The notes: a model not told the origin generated them from the sequence alone. Shown: positions 7,857-16,408, numbered from the stretch's first letter. The stretch is DNA of 26,572 bases from QYQL01 sp041674265 (GCA_041674265.1 JBAYWC010000029.1:1-26572), one strand, 5' to 3'. A program made the numbers and translations.

Positions 7857-7995
7857 GGAAATAAGGTTTTGGAAAAACGGCGCGAACGCGGGTCAGCGTC
7901 CGGTGAGTCAACCACCGCGCATTTGTTATATCAGCCTTCGCGGATGTTTACAGAAATTCCGACGAATCATTCCGGTTCAGTTGCCCTGCCTGCCA

Positions 7996-8442
7996 TCAGG
8001 TGGAAATTTCCACAACCTTGAGGCCGCAGGCGCGGGCGGCGGCGGCCTGCCTGCGGTCGCCGGTGACAAATTCGCGGCAATCGAGTCTCCGGGCGCTCAC
8101 GATGTGCAGCAGATCCAGAGTGCGGCAGCCGGTTGCCGCGGTGATCTTCGGCATCATCTCCAAGGCATCCAGCGCCACCTCATCCAAAGACAGGCCGGGT
8201 TGGGAAAATTTTCCTCCCGAAAGCAGTGCGTCCAGAAAATCCCGGCAATGGCGGAGTTGCCCAGGCGTGATCTCCCGGCGAAACACTTTTTCCTGAAACG
8301 TGTTCTCCAACTCCACCTCCACAAGCCTTGTGTAAGGAACCGCAACCCCGCGCTTCTGCAGGAATTCCTGAACCTTTGCACTCAACGGCTCCGGAATCAC
8401 CAGCTTCAAGACCAACCCAGTATCGAGATACGGCTGTTTCAC
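7996..8442 (-). CDS. PIN-domain ribonuclease toxin (VapC-like)
   Basis: A 148-residue PIN-domain protein, expected to be a Mg-dependent endoribonuclease toxin. Acidic residues fit the fold: Asp7 in YLDTGLVLKL, Glu44 in RLVEVELENTF, Asp110 in CRTLDLLHIVSARRL, and Asp129 in FVTGDRRQAAAARACGL. Its ATG overlaps the antitoxin stop by four bases (ATGA on the minus strand, 8439-8442), the usual arrangement for toxin-antitoxin pairs. The RNA target cannot be predicted. A perfect 14-base palindrome, GTGGAAATTTCCAC (8000-8013), falls in its last codons and is probably coincidental. Confidence 0.85.
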   Translation of the reverse strand: MKQPYLDTGLVLKLVIPEPLSAKVQEFLQKRGVAVPYTRLVEVELENTFQEKVFRREITPGQLRHCRDFLDALLSGGKFSQPGLSLDEVALDALEMMPKITAATGCRTLDLLHIVSARRLDCREFVTGDRRQAAAARACGLKVVEIST

Positions 8443-8705
8443 CTCTCACCCCGGAGTTCATCCAACACCACGCTGGAAGGTGCGCCGGAGGGCATGCCGT
8501 CTTTCCACAACTCGGCCCATCGCTCCGGCATATCCGACCAGTCTGTCCGGCGAGGCCCGGAAATTTCGCCCCGAAACGGAACGATTCTCGCAACAGGAAC
8601 TTTCCTTTTGAAAACATGGATTTCCTCGCCACGCTGAACCAGGCGCAGCAACTCCGCAAAATTGTGCTGAACTTGGCGCACAGTGGTTGTTTTCATGACG
8701 CACAT
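8439..8705 (-). CDS. Antitoxin of the Phd/YefM type (VapB-like)
   Basis: An 88-residue partner of the PIN toxin. The N-terminal TTTVRQVQHNFAELLRLVQ matches the DNA-binding half of Phd/YefM antitoxins, and HVFKRKVPVARIVPF is the usual strand that follows. The C-terminal half (RTDWSDMPERWAELW...) would be the toxin-neutralising tail. ATG 8705 is chosen over ATG 8696 because AAGGG stands six bases before it. Such antitoxins normally bind their own promoter; no clear operator was identified upstream. The module lies between the pilT pair and DUF2851, all on the same strand. Confidence 0.82.
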   Translation of the reverse strand: MCVMKTTTVRQVQHNFAELLRLVQRGEEIHVFKRKVPVARIVPFRGEISGPRRTDWSDMPERWAELWKDGMPSGAPSSVVLDELRGER

Positions 8706-8800
8706 TTCATGCCCTTGTCAAGCCCGGGGTCTCTCCTGACCGGCGAGCAACGAAGAAAATGGGAGGGAAGGCTCCGTCCAAGCCATGTCTTTCGCCTCCC

Positions 8801-10084
8801 TTACGGCTTCTGAATTTTCCCCCAGGCCTCGATCGCGGACAGCGAGCCGAAATCCGCGAACAACTGGAGAAGCCCCTGCTGTTGGCGGGCGGTGCGCATC
8901 AGTTGGGAATCGATCGAGCCGACGAGCCACCCGGAGGCTTTTTTCAAGCGTCCGCTGGGAGTCCCGCCACGCAGCGCTTTCATTTCCTCGCGCGCTTTCT
9001 CGATCGGCAGCGACGGAAAGAATGCATTGACGAGAAGATCCCGGACGCGATCGGCGCCGACAAGCGCCACCTCGCCGTCCAGCTTGGCCGCGGAAAGGTT
9101 CCAATGCCGCGACCAATACGGATGGGGCAAGGATTCGAAAAACTCCCCGAATCCCTGCTTTCCACCCGACCGGATGCCGGCGAGCAATTGGGGGAAGTGG
9201 GATGCCGCAGCCGCCAGCGCCCCCATCCTCCTGTGCGGATGATTCGATGGCCGGATTCCAGAAAATCTCCAGAGATTTTGGGGGAGGACCAGCCGGGCCA
9301 TGTTGTCGCGAATCCCCCACCATTTTTCCCAGAGCGGCTTGAGGTAATCTTTGGTGGCGGGATCGCCTTCGTCAAATGTCGTTGGCTGGAGGAAACCCGA
9401 AATCCCGAAAAGGCGCGCCTCTCCCTCCGGGCCCGAGGCTGTTCGCAAGCCTGTGCGTTGGGCCGCGAGGAGAAAGGGAATGCCGTTGTTCTTGTAACCG
9501 AGGCCGGTTGCCAGGGAATGGAAGAGGGCCGTTTCCGCGCCGTGAAGTGTCACGGCCCTCGCATGGGCGGCATGCTTCATCCGCAAGCGAAACTCCGCAG
9601 CCTCCTCGATCATCACCAGGGCGGATTCCCTGTCAACGGATCCGGGAACATGATGAAGGACGGGGGGCGACGGGGCTTCGATCGACAAATGCGCCTGCGG
9701 AACTTCGCGAAAGTCCGAGGCGCGCGCAAACGCCGCAGAGGGCGTCTGATGAACGAAGAGCTGGAGACGGACGCCGTCATAAGCGGGATTCGTGGCGTGT
9801 CCATGGCGCTCCCAATCGCGCGCATCCATGTCCACCTCGACATCCCCGCTGCATTCCTCCTCCCCGCCAAAGCGCAGGCGTGCCCCCTTGAAATCCGGTC
9901 CGGCTTCGCGGTTCCATTGACCAAAATGAAGAACCTCCACAGCCTGGCCACCGGTCGTCTTCCAATGCGAGCCATACTCGCCGGCAAACAGCCTCGCCTG
10001 GATCTCGATCTCGGACCTGCGGGCGGGCAGGGATTCGTTCACGCCCCTGCCGAGTCGCGCGCGTTCATAGTCGCCAGCGTTCAT
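8801..10084 (-). CDS. DUF2851 family protein
   Basis: A 427-residue protein of unknown function. The family signature is visible at residues 62-103: GPDFKGARLRFGG, then GDVEVDMDARDWERHGH and NPAYDGVRLQL. Other members, as I recall them, read GPDF..A, G.VE.H, DW..H.H and Y..V.LHV. The spacing of E, D and E residues in GPDF...GDVEVD is reminiscent of a PD-(D/E)xK nuclease core, but that is speculation. No signal peptide or membrane segment is seen, so it is probably cytoplasmic. Its ATG overlaps the stop of the upstream TIGR03790 gene by four bases, indicating coupled translation and perhaps a shared role. Confidence 0.75.
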   Translation of the reverse strand: MNAGDYERARLGRGVNESLPARRSEIEIQARLFAGEYGSHWKTTGGQAVEVLHFGQWNREAGPDFKGARLRFGGEEECSGDVEVDMDARDWERHGHATNPAYDGVRLQLFVHQTPSAAFARASDFREVPQAHLSIEAPSPPVLHHVPGSVDRESALVMIEEAAEFRLRMKHAAHARAVTLHGAETALFHSLATGLGYKNNGIPFLLAAQRTGLRTASGPEGEARLFGISGFLQPTTFDEGDPATKDYLKPLWEKWWGIRDNMARLVLPQNLWRFSGIRPSNHPHRRMGALAAAASHFPQLLAGIRSGGKQGFGEFFESLPHPYWSRHWNLSAAKLDGEVALVGADRVRDLLVNAFFPSLPIEKAREEMKALRGGTPSGRLKKASGWLVGSIDSQLMRTARQQQGLLQLFADFGSLSAIEAWGKIQKP

Positions 10085-11775
10085 GGTCGCATTTCGGGAA
10101 TTGGGGGCGGCGGAGGCGGCGTGGGCACCGGAGTCGGCATGTCCGCGGGAGTTGCCGAGGGAAGGGGGGCTGACGGGGAATCCTCGGGCACCGGTCCGGA
10201 AAGCGCGATCGGCCCCACCGAGGGGGCGGGCAACGGCCCGATCACAAATTGGGAAAAAAGTTCCCTTCCCGGCCCGGGGGGCAATCCGGAAGACGCCGCC
10301 AGCGCCAGGGCGGTCGCCTCCGTTTTTTTCCCGAGTGCCTGCAGGGAAACGATGGTTTCCAGTTCCAGCCGGATGCGCACCGCGGGATCGGCGGCGAGTT
10401 TCCGCGCCTCGTCAAAACTTGCGATGGCTCCCGACCAGTCCTTCGCATCCATCCGTGCCGCTCCGAGCGCCTCGAAAAAAAAACTGTTGCCAGTCTGTTC
10501 GCCTGCCTGCTGAAGCGCGTCGGCAGCCTGCAGGATATTTCCGGAAGCCTTGAGCACAATGTTGCGGTATCTTTGCCAAACCCCGGGGGTGGTGGAAGCA
10601 TCGACATGGCGCCATGTGGCGTAGGGACGATACAGCGGATCCCCGACGATCACCCCCATCCACGAAAGCGCCCTTTGGGACATCCAGCCGCTCTCGGCGA
10701 GCGTGAATCCCGCCATGAGCCGGTCTTGAAAGACATCGAGATTCGCCGTGAGCGACAAATACGGCTCGTAAACATTGCCGAGCGTGGCGGCGGCGCCCCG
10801 CGCCAGGAGCGGCCCGCACCAATTCGCGGTGGCGCTCAGCAACGTCGCAGCGCTGAAAGAATGAAGATGCACGGCGATGGCCCCCGGGCGGAAATGAAAA
10901 GTTTTTTCCGCGAACGGCCCATCGACCGAACCCGCATACCACCCGAAATACACGGCCGCATCCGTCACGGGAAACCCGGCGGGAAAGGTCGCCGGGCTGT
11001 TGTCGAAAATGACCGGCAACCCCTGGGCCCGCATGGAGACGGCGAGATTGCCCATCCACTGATCCCCCTCGGCATAGCCCCCGCTGGCAATGCCCCTTCC
11101 ATCCACATACGACCAGCCGTGGAGCCCTTCCCGCTCGGCGTCGAGAGAATCATCGATCATCGCGCGGACGAGAGATGGGGTCGGGCCGTCCAGCCTTGCC
11201 GGCAGCAACAATCCGGGATACACCGGATCCTCGAGAATCGGCGTAAATCTCCGGTAATACGGATTGGGAAAAATGCCCGCCGGACCCGGCAGCGGCATGC
11301 CCAATGTCGTCAATTCACCGTCCACCGAGCCGTCATTGCGCGAGGCGACCTCCGCGGGAAGCCCCCGGATCAGTTGCGACGGCGGGACCGACGGGTCGGG
11401 TGCGATTTTCAGTGGCATGCCGCGCATGATGGCCACATAGCGGATTGTCGAGGAGGTGACGACCGTGGATCCCTCGGGGTTCTTTTCCATTTTCCACCAT
11501 TTCCGCGCACGGAAAAGTTTCCTCAGCGGCGCCGCGATGGTTGATTCGTAATCGCCCCGCAGGATCTCCTCCATGACCGGACAATCCAGCCCTACCACCT
11601 GTGCCGATGGGATGTTTCGTCGTCCCGCGTAATACTGCGCAAGGCCCTTGGAATCCGGATCGTTGGTATTGTAGAGGACGAGCGTCGCGGACGAGTCCCG
11701 CGATCCCGCCTGAATGGGAAGGAGGCCAGCCAGCCCAAAAATCACCAATGCCCCCATACGGCGCACGGGACCCAT
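10081..11775 (-). CDS. TIGR03790 family exported protein with TPR-like region and proline-rich tail
   Basis: A 564-residue protein with an N-terminal signal peptide (MGPVRRMGALVIFGLAGLL, cleavage near residues 23-24). The family core follows: LVLYNTNDPDSKGLAQYYAGRRNIP, then VGLDCP and YESTIAAPLRKL. I recall TIGR03790 as being found mainly in species that carry exosortase/PEP-CTERM sorting systems; its function is not known. Residues of about 400-510 look like paired helices of TPR type (SFFFEALGAARMDAKDWSGA). The last 49 residues are Pro/Ser/Ala-rich and end in a run of six prolines. ATG 11775 is chosen because it begins the signal peptide; the open frame upstream runs through an intergenic repeat and antisense to the next gene. 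The gene is coupled to DUF2851. Confidence 0.78.
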   Translation of the reverse strand: MGPVRRMGALVIFGLAGLLPIQAGSRDSSATLVLYNTNDPDSKGLAQYYAGRRNIPSAQVVGLDCPVMEEILRGDYESTIAAPLRKLFRARKWWKMEKNPEGSTVVTSSTIRYVAIMRGMPLKIAPDPSVPPSQLIRGLPAEVASRNDGSVDGELTTLGMPLPGPAGIFPNPYYRRFTPILEDPVYPGLLLPARLDGPTPSLVRAMIDDSLDAEREGLHGWSYVDGRGIASGGYAEGDQWMGNLAVSMRAQGLPVIFDNSPATFPAGFPVTDAAVYFGWYAGSVDGPFAEKTFHFRPGAIAVHLHSFSAATLLSATANWCGPLLARGAAATLGNVYEPYLSLTANLDVFQDRLMAGFTLAESGWMSQRALSWMGVIVGDPLYRPYATWRHVDASTTPGVWQRYRNIVLKASGNILQAADALQQAGEQTGNSFFFEALGAARMDAKDWSGAIASFDEARKLAADPAVRIRLELETIVSLQALGKKTEATALALAASSGLPPGPGRELFSQFVIGPLPAPSVGPIALSGPVPEDSPSAPLPSATPADMPTPVPTPPPPPPIPEMRP

Positions 11776-11812
11776 GCACCCCAGCCTTCCCCACACAGAG
11801 CAGCCGAATCCG

Positions 11813-11912
11813 ATGCTGTTCGTTTTGCTGTAATCAGGAGCGCGGGCGTCCCGCCCGCGTTGGTAACGGTGGCGGGCAGGATGCCCGCGCTCCTTTCTTA
11901 AGTGAACAGCAT
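11813..11912. repeat. 100-nt nested inverted repeat (REP-like hairpin)
   Basis: Outer arms are ATGCTGTTC (11813-11821) and GAACAGCAT (11904-11912). Inner arms are AGGAGCGCGGGC (11836-11847) and GCCCGCGCTCCT (11883-11894). A third level, CCGCCCGC against GCGGGC, continues inside. The element fills most of the 142-base gap between two minus-strand genes. Extended GC-rich hairpins of this kind are common dispersed intergenic repeats in PVC-group genomes. Only one copy of this type is in the window, so its repeat status is inferred. Confidence 0.6.
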
Positions 11913-11917
11913 TGGGG

Positions 11918-12700
11918 CTAAACCGTGATTTGCAGGCCATCATAGGAAAGTCGGATGTCGTCGGGCAGCGCGGCCTCGGTTTCCGCGTGCCCCAGCTCAT
12001 GGCACATGTGGATAAAATAGGTTTTTTTCGGCTGGATCCGCCCGACCACTTCCATCGCCTGCGTGACGGAGAGATGGGTCGAGTGGGCGGCATGCCGGAG
12101 GGCATCGATCACGAGGACCCCCACCCCTCTCGCAGCCTCGACAGCTTCCGGGGGGACGGCGTGGCAATCCGTCATGTAAGCCAGAAGCCTCCGTCCGCCG
12201 CGCTGGAAGATCAAGCCGCTTGTGATCGCGCGGCCATGCGGGAGATCGACGGGGACGAGGGTTGTTTTTCCCAAATCAAACGGCCCCCTGATCACGTTCG
12301 CCTCCGGCCGCACGTAGTTCCGGAATTTCTGGCTCCCATCGAAGGCATATTGGAACACCCTCGCGAGGTCGTTCATCGTCCGCTCCGCGGCATAAACAGG
12401 GATGCTTTTGTCCTCGATTTCACAAAACCTCCGGAGATCGTCAAATCCGAGGATGTGATCGCTGTGCGAATGGGTATAGACGACGGCGTCGAGTTGCGTG
12501 ATCCCCTCACGCAGGCACTGGGCGCGGAAATCCGGCGGCGTGTCCACACAGAAGATGGTTTCTGGTGTCCGGACGAGGATCGCCGTCCGGAGACGTCTGT
12601 CGCGCGGATCCGGCGAATGGCAAACCCGGCAGTTGCAGCCGATCACCGGGATCCCATGCGATGTGCCCGTCCCTAAAAATGTGATATCCAACTCGCCCAT
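11918..12700 (-). CDS. MBL-fold metallo-hydrolase, PhnP-like
   Basis: A 260-residue metallo-beta-lactamase-fold hydrolase. The core motif THSHSDHILGFDDLR supplies His77, His79, Asp81 and His82, and further ligands are likely His155 (DLPHGR), Asp178 (MTDCHA) and His234 (HMCHELGH). The N-terminal FLGTGTSHGIPVIGCNCRVC carries the cysteine cluster that binds a structural zinc in PhnP-type phosphoribosyl cyclic phosphodiesterases. No phosphonate-utilisation gene is nearby, so the substrate may be another cyclic phosphodiester. ATG 12700 begins the canonical MGELDITFLGTGTS; the longer frame starting at 12748 would overlap recN. The gene diverges from recN across 38 bases. Confidence 0.87.
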   Translation of the reverse strand: MGELDITFLGTGTSHGIPVIGCNCRVCHSPDPRDRRLRTAILVRTPETIFCVDTPPDFRAQCLREGITQLDAVVYTHSHSDHILGFDDLRRFCEIEDKSIPVYAAERTMNDLARVFQYAFDGSQKFRNYVRPEANVIRGPFDLGKTTLVPVDLPHGRAITSGLIFQRGGRRLLAYMTDCHAVPPEAVEAARGVGVLVIDALRHAAHSTHLSVTQAMEVVGRIQPKKTYFIHMCHELGHAETEAALPDDIRLSYDGLQITV

Positions 12701-12738
12701 CGCTTTGCTTTCGTGACCGAGAGTGGCATACTCCGCGC

Positions 12739-14406
12739 ATGTCCGCAACGCTGGCCTCTCTGCGAATCAGAAACCTCGCCCTCGTGGAGGATCTTCTTTG
12801 GGAACCGCGGAAGGGATTCGTCGCGATCACCGGGGAGACAGGCGCCGGAAAGTCGATCGTCGTGGGCGGGGTCAAGCTCCTGGTCGGCGAACGCGCCGAC
12901 AAATCCGTGATCCGCTCCGGCTTCGACTCCTGCACGGTCGAGGGCGTTTTTCTTCTGGAAAAGATGTCGCCGCTTCACGCCCTGCTGGACGAGGGAGGTG
13001 TCGAGCCGTGCGAGCAAGGCCGGCTCATCATCCGCCGGACGCTCTCGGCCAATGGATCCGGAAAACAATTCACGAATGGCTCCCCCTGCACCCTCGCCCT
13101 GCTGCGACAGATCGGCGACCTGCTCCTGGACCTCCACGGACCCCATGACCACCAGAGCCTGTTCTCGAGAGAGCAACAGCTCCTCCTCGTGGATGGCTTT
13201 GCCGATGCGGGCCCGCTCCGGACCGCCTATTCCGCCGCACGGAAGGATTGGATGCGATTGGTCGGGGAAAGACAGCGCCTCACCGAGGAGGCGTCCGCGC
13301 TGGCCCGCGAGATCGACCTCCTCACACATCAGACCGGGGAAATCGGCCAGGCGGCTTTGCAGGCGGGCGAAGAGGAGCCGCTTCTCGACCGCCAGAAAGC
13401 CTGCGCCAACGGACGGCGGCTTTCCGAAATCTGCGCGGAACTCTCGGCCCTCGCATCCGAATCGGACGATTCCCTCTCCGCCCGGCTCGGCGAAGTCAAC
13501 CGGCTCGCCAGAGAACTCCACCGCCTCGACCCCCAGGGCGGCGGACTCGAGAAATCCGCCGGCGGGCTGTTCGAGAGCCTGCAGGATTTCGCCCGGGAAG
13601 TGGACCGATATGCGGCCGCGCTGGAAACCGATCCGGCGGAACTTGAAAAAATCGAGTCCCGCCTGGATGTCATCCAATCCCTCAAGCGCAAATACGGCTC
13701 CACCCTCGGGGATGTGATCGCATTCGGTGAGGAAGCCTCCGCACGCCTTGCGGAACTCCGCCACCGCGGGGAACGCGAAGCCGGACTTGACGACGAAATC
13801 GTCCGCGCCGCCGAAACCATGACCTCCGCGGCGCAAAAACTCACGACCGCGCGCCGCGCCGCCGCCCCCAAGCTCGCTGCCCTGGTGAAGCGCCACCTCG
13901 CCGACCTCGGCTTTGCAAAATCCGGATTTTCCCTCTCCCTCGACCCACTCGACAGCCCCGGACCGCTGGGCTGCGAGTCCGCCGAGTTTCTTTTTTCGCC
14001 GAATCCGGGCGAGCCCGAACGCCCGTTGCGCGCCATCGCCTCGAGCGGGGAAATCTCGCGCGTCATGCTCGCCATCAAAACCGCCCTCGCCGCGCAGGAC
14101 AGCGTGCCCGTGCTCATCTTCGACGAAATCGACGCGAACGTCGGCGGGGAAATCGGAGCGAAAGTCGGGGCCAAAATGAAAGAGCTCGGCCGCTCGCACC
14201 AGGTCTTCTGCATCACCCACCTCCCGCAGGTCGCCGCCCTGGCCGGCTCCCACTTCATCGTGGCCAAAGACACCACCGGCAAACGCACCAGCACCAGCCT
14301 CACCGAGGCCGGGGGCCCCGCCCGCGAAGCCGAAATCGCCCGCATGCTCGGCGGCAACCCCGGTTCCGCCCTCTCCCACGCAAGGGCCCTGCTGAAAGAG
14401 CGGTAG
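12739..14406 (+). CDS. recN: DNA repair protein RecN
   Basis: An SMC-like ATPase of 555 residues involved in double-strand break repair by recombination. Walker A GETGAGKS (32-39) follows the conserved start LASLRIRNLALVEDLLWE. The central region (about 150-380) is rich in Glu, Ala and Arg and consistent with the coiled coil. The C-terminal half carries the ABC signature region ASSGEISRVMLAIKTAL, Walker B LIFDEIDANVGGEIGAKVG near residue 460, and VFCITHLPQVAALA. Length matches the family. The 38-base upstream spacer shows no recognisable LexA box of the enterobacterial type, so SOS control is not supported here. Confidence 0.95.
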   Translation: MSATLASLRIRNLALVEDLLWEPRKGFVAITGETGAGKSIVVGGVKLLVGERADKSVIRSGFDSCTVEGVFLLEKMSPLHALLDEGGVEPCEQGRLIIRRTLSANGSGKQFTNGSPCTLALLRQIGDLLLDLHGPHDHQSLFSREQQLLLVDGFADAGPLRTAYSAARKDWMRLVGERQRLTEEASALAREIDLLTHQTGEIGQAALQAGEEEPLLDRQKACANGRRLSEICAELSALASESDDSLSARLGEVNRLARELHRLDPQGGGLEKSAGGLFESLQDFAREVDRYAAALETDPAELEKIESRLDVIQSLKRKYGSTLGDVIAFGEEASARLAELRHRGEREAGLDDEIVRAAETMTSAAQKLTTARRAAAPKLAALVKRHLADLGFAKSGFSLSLDPLDSPGPLGCESAEFLFSPNPGEPERPLRAIASSGEISRVMLAIKTALAAQDSVPVLIFDEIDANVGGEIGAKVGAKMKELGRSHQVFCITHLPQVAALAGSHFIVAKDTTGKRTSTSLTEAGGPAREAEIARMLGGNPGSALSHARALLKER

Positions 14407-14451
14407 CTCCCCACAAAGGCGCGGAGGAAAGGATGGTTTGTTTCCGACTCC

Positions 14452-15054
14452 TTACTGCGCCTTGTTGGCGCGGCGTTCCGATTCGGTGGCGAGCGCGAGA
14501 ACGGTGTTCTTCGCTTCGACCAGGGCCTGGTTCTTCAGCCCGGCGACGAGATTCGCGATGGGAACGCAGAGGTTGGTGTAGCACATGAGGGTGCGATCAC
14601 CATCGTAGGGTTCGATGCGGAGCGATCCGTCGCTTTTCTTGGCGAGGGGAGACTGGATGAGTTTCCAGGACACGGTAAAATTGTCGCCTTGTTTTTGATA
14701 GGTGTTCCGGACGACGTAGCTGGTGCGCTGGATGACCGGGACCTTGACCGTGTAACGGACATCCTTCGTGCCATCCGGGTTCGTGGCGATGACCTGCGCT
14801 TGAAGGAGTCCGGGCGTGTAAGAGGGGGCCGCGTCGTAGTCGGTGAAGAGGTTGGAGACGACATCCGGCGGCGCATTGACAACCCGGTAGAGACTGAGCT
14901 GCGGCCAGGGCGCCCCGGGTATGTCGGTGCTCTTGACAACCGTCTGGCCCTCGGCCAGCTCGTCCCGCTGGGATTTTGGAACCTCCTTGACAAGGTCGGC
15001 ATGGAGTGATGCCGAAAGAAAAAGCGCCAGTGCCAAAACCGCAGGGAGTTTCAT
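14452..15054 (-). CDS. Exported SRPBCC/START-like lipid-binding domain protein
   Basis: A 200-residue protein with a clear signal peptide (MKLPAVLALALFLSASLHA, predicted cleavage after Ala19). The body fits an SRPBCC (START/polyketide-cyclase) fold: LYRVVNAPPDVVSNLFTDYD, then PSYTPGLLQAQVI and DVRYTVKVPVIQRTSYVVRN, followed by a long C-terminal helix (LVAGLKNQALVEAKNTVLAL). Such domains bind hydrophobic ligands; the ligand here is unknown. It lies 42 bases downstream of the glycosyltransferase gene on the same strand and may be cotranscribed. It converges on recN. Confidence 0.7.
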   Translation of the reverse strand: MKLPAVLALALFLSASLHADLVKEVPKSQRDELAEGQTVVKSTDIPGAPWPQLSLYRVVNAPPDVVSNLFTDYDAAPSYTPGLLQAQVIATNPDGTKDVRYTVKVPVIQRTSYVVRNTYQKQGDNFTVSWKLIQSPLAKKSDGSLRIEPYDGDRTLMCYTNLCVPIANLVAGLKNQALVEAKNTVLALATESERRANKAQ

Positions 15055-15096
15055 GCGCCGACCCTAACTCAAGGGTCCCCGCAAGGCAAACCCGGA

Positions 15097-16302
15097 TTAC
15101 CGGCTGAAGCCGTCCACCACCTGGGAATAGAGGTAGAAGAGGCGGGAGAAAACCGTGGACCAGGAATAGCGTCCGCGGGCTTCGATGCTGGCCTTCAAGC
15201 CGGCCGCGCGGAGGTCGAGGGAAAACTTCGACTCGATGGCATCGGCCAGGGCGCCGGGAGAATTTTCGGCTGCCCACAATTGCTGGTCGCTGAAAATGAT
15301 CCGGTCCATGTAGCTCCCGCGGATGCCGACGACGCAGGTGCCGCTGGCCTGGCTCTCGAGGGCGACCAGCCCGAAGGTTTCCTGCACGCCGGGATGGACA
15401 AAAAGATCCGCGGCCCGGTAGATCGCCGCCAGTTCGCGCGGGTTCGCGCAGTAGGGCATCCAGTGGACGCTCCCGGATTTTTCCCGGAGTTGCACGACGG
15501 CCGGCCGCTGCGCGCCATCGCCGACGCAGAGCAGGTGGTATTTTCCGGGCGACCGCGCATGCAGGATGGAGAACGCCTGGAAGAGAGCCCGGACATTTTT
15601 CTCCTGCGCGAGGCGCCCGACATAAAGAAGCATCCTGGCAGTGCCGGGGATTCCGAGCCGCGCCCGGGTTTCGGCGCGATCGGGGATGTCGGGGACAAAA
15701 ACTTCCGCATCGACACCGAGGTCGACCGTGTGAATCCGTTCGACCCCCCACGTGCCCAGCAGGAGGGCCAGAACCGGGCTGGGCACGAACGTGCATTCGA
15801 AGTGGTTGTAGAGGGCCTGGACATATTTCCGGCAGATATCATCGGTGATCGAGACCGCAAACCGCCCGAAAAATTTGGCCGCCGTCCGGATGTAAGCCTC
15901 GGGAAAGTGGGAGTGATAGAACCCGACCACCGGGATATCGAGCCCCCGGCCCGAGGCCACGGCTTTCCATGCCACCTGGTAGGGGTCGCCGGATTCGATG
16001 ATGTCCGGGCATTCGCGCTCGAGCGCTTCCTCGATGAGGTGCAGCTTGGTCAGCGCGCGGTAGCGGGAGGTCCGCGAAACGAGCGGGGAGGCGATGGTAT
16101 AAACGCGGACCCTGTCATCACCGGAGCGGGCGGTGGATTCTCCGGGAACGATGATGACGTGTTCGCAGTCGGGTCGATGGTTGCGCACGAAGGCGGATTT
16201 CTGCTCGATATAGCGCCTCACCCCTCCGCTGACCGGAGAGTAGAACTGGGTGAGATCGCAGACTTTCAATCCCGAAAAACGCTTTTTGGACAGAATGGAC
16301 AA
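15097..16302 (-). CDS. Glycosyltransferase family 4 protein
   Basis: A GT-B retaining glycosyltransferase of about 400 residues. The N-terminal domain has CDLTQFYSPVSGGVRRYIEQ, the acceptor-side glycine loop seen in GT4 enzymes. The C-terminal nucleotide-sugar domain has LLYVGRLAQEKNVRALFQAF, LLCVGDGAQRP and the E-x7-E motif in GVQETFGLVALESQASG. No membrane segment is seen. No ATG or GTG is available at the N terminus: candidate starts are TTG 16302 and TTG 16269, the second giving LKVCDLTQFYSP, which is closer to relatives. Neither has a good ribosome site, so the start is uncertain. The sugar donor and acceptor are unknown. Confidence 0.85.
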   Translation of the reverse strand: MSILSKKRFSGLKVCDLTQFYSPVSGGVRRYIEQKSAFVRNHRPDCEHVIIVPGESTARSGDDRVRVYTIASPLVSRTSRYRALTKLHLIEEALERECPDIIESGDPYQVAWKAVASGRGLDIPVVGFYHSHFPEAYIRTAAKFFGRFAVSITDDICRKYVQALYNHFECTFVPSPVLALLLGTWGVERIHTVDLGVDAEVFVPDIPDRAETRARLGIPGTARMLLYVGRLAQEKNVRALFQAFSILHARSPGKYHLLCVGDGAQRPAVVQLREKSGSVHWMPYCANPRELAAIYRAADLFVHPGVQETFGLVALESQASGTCVVGIRGSYMDRIIFSDQQLWAAENSPGALADAIESKFSLDLRAAGLKASIEARGRYSWSTVFSRLFYLYSQVVDGFSR

Positions 16303-16395
16303 AATGGGCGGAATTGAGCGGAAGAGGCTTGGGGGAGAGAAGGGCTGGAAGATACGAAACGGCCTTTTTTCCTTCTGTGAATTCCGTCAAAATTT

Positions 16396-16408
16396 GCCGG
16401 GCTCCGGC
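16396..16408 (-). terminator. Short hairpin after trxB
   Basis: On the minus strand GCCGG-AGC-CCGGC is followed by AAATTTTG, 31 bases beyond the trxB stop and before the glycosyltransferase gene. The 5-bp GC stem and short T run make a weak intrinsic terminator for the adk-trxB operon. Confidence 0.3.

Noticed and set aside
8000..8013. Perfect 14-base palindrome GTGGAAATTTCCAC as an operator
   Set aside because: It lies inside the last codons of the PIN toxin gene, far from any start. Short palindromes of this length occur by chance.
7225..10513. Long forward frames (7225-8637 and 8759-10513)
   Set aside because: They run antisense across several well-supported minus-strand genes and carry low-complexity Arg/Ser/Gly-rich translations.
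11776..12105. N-terminal extension of the TIGR03790 gene
   Set aside because: The extra 110 codons run through the hairpin repeat and antisense to the MBL hydrolase gene, and they would bury the signal peptide that begins at 11775.
12701..12738. LexA/SOS box for recN
   Set aside because: No CTGT-N8-ACAG or similar operator is present in the 38-base spacer.
12673..14379. 568-codon open frame on the minus strand
   Set aside because: It is antisense to recN, which has full family motifs. The translation is Gly/Glu/Ala/Phe-biased with no recognisable domain, as expected from GC-rich codon use.
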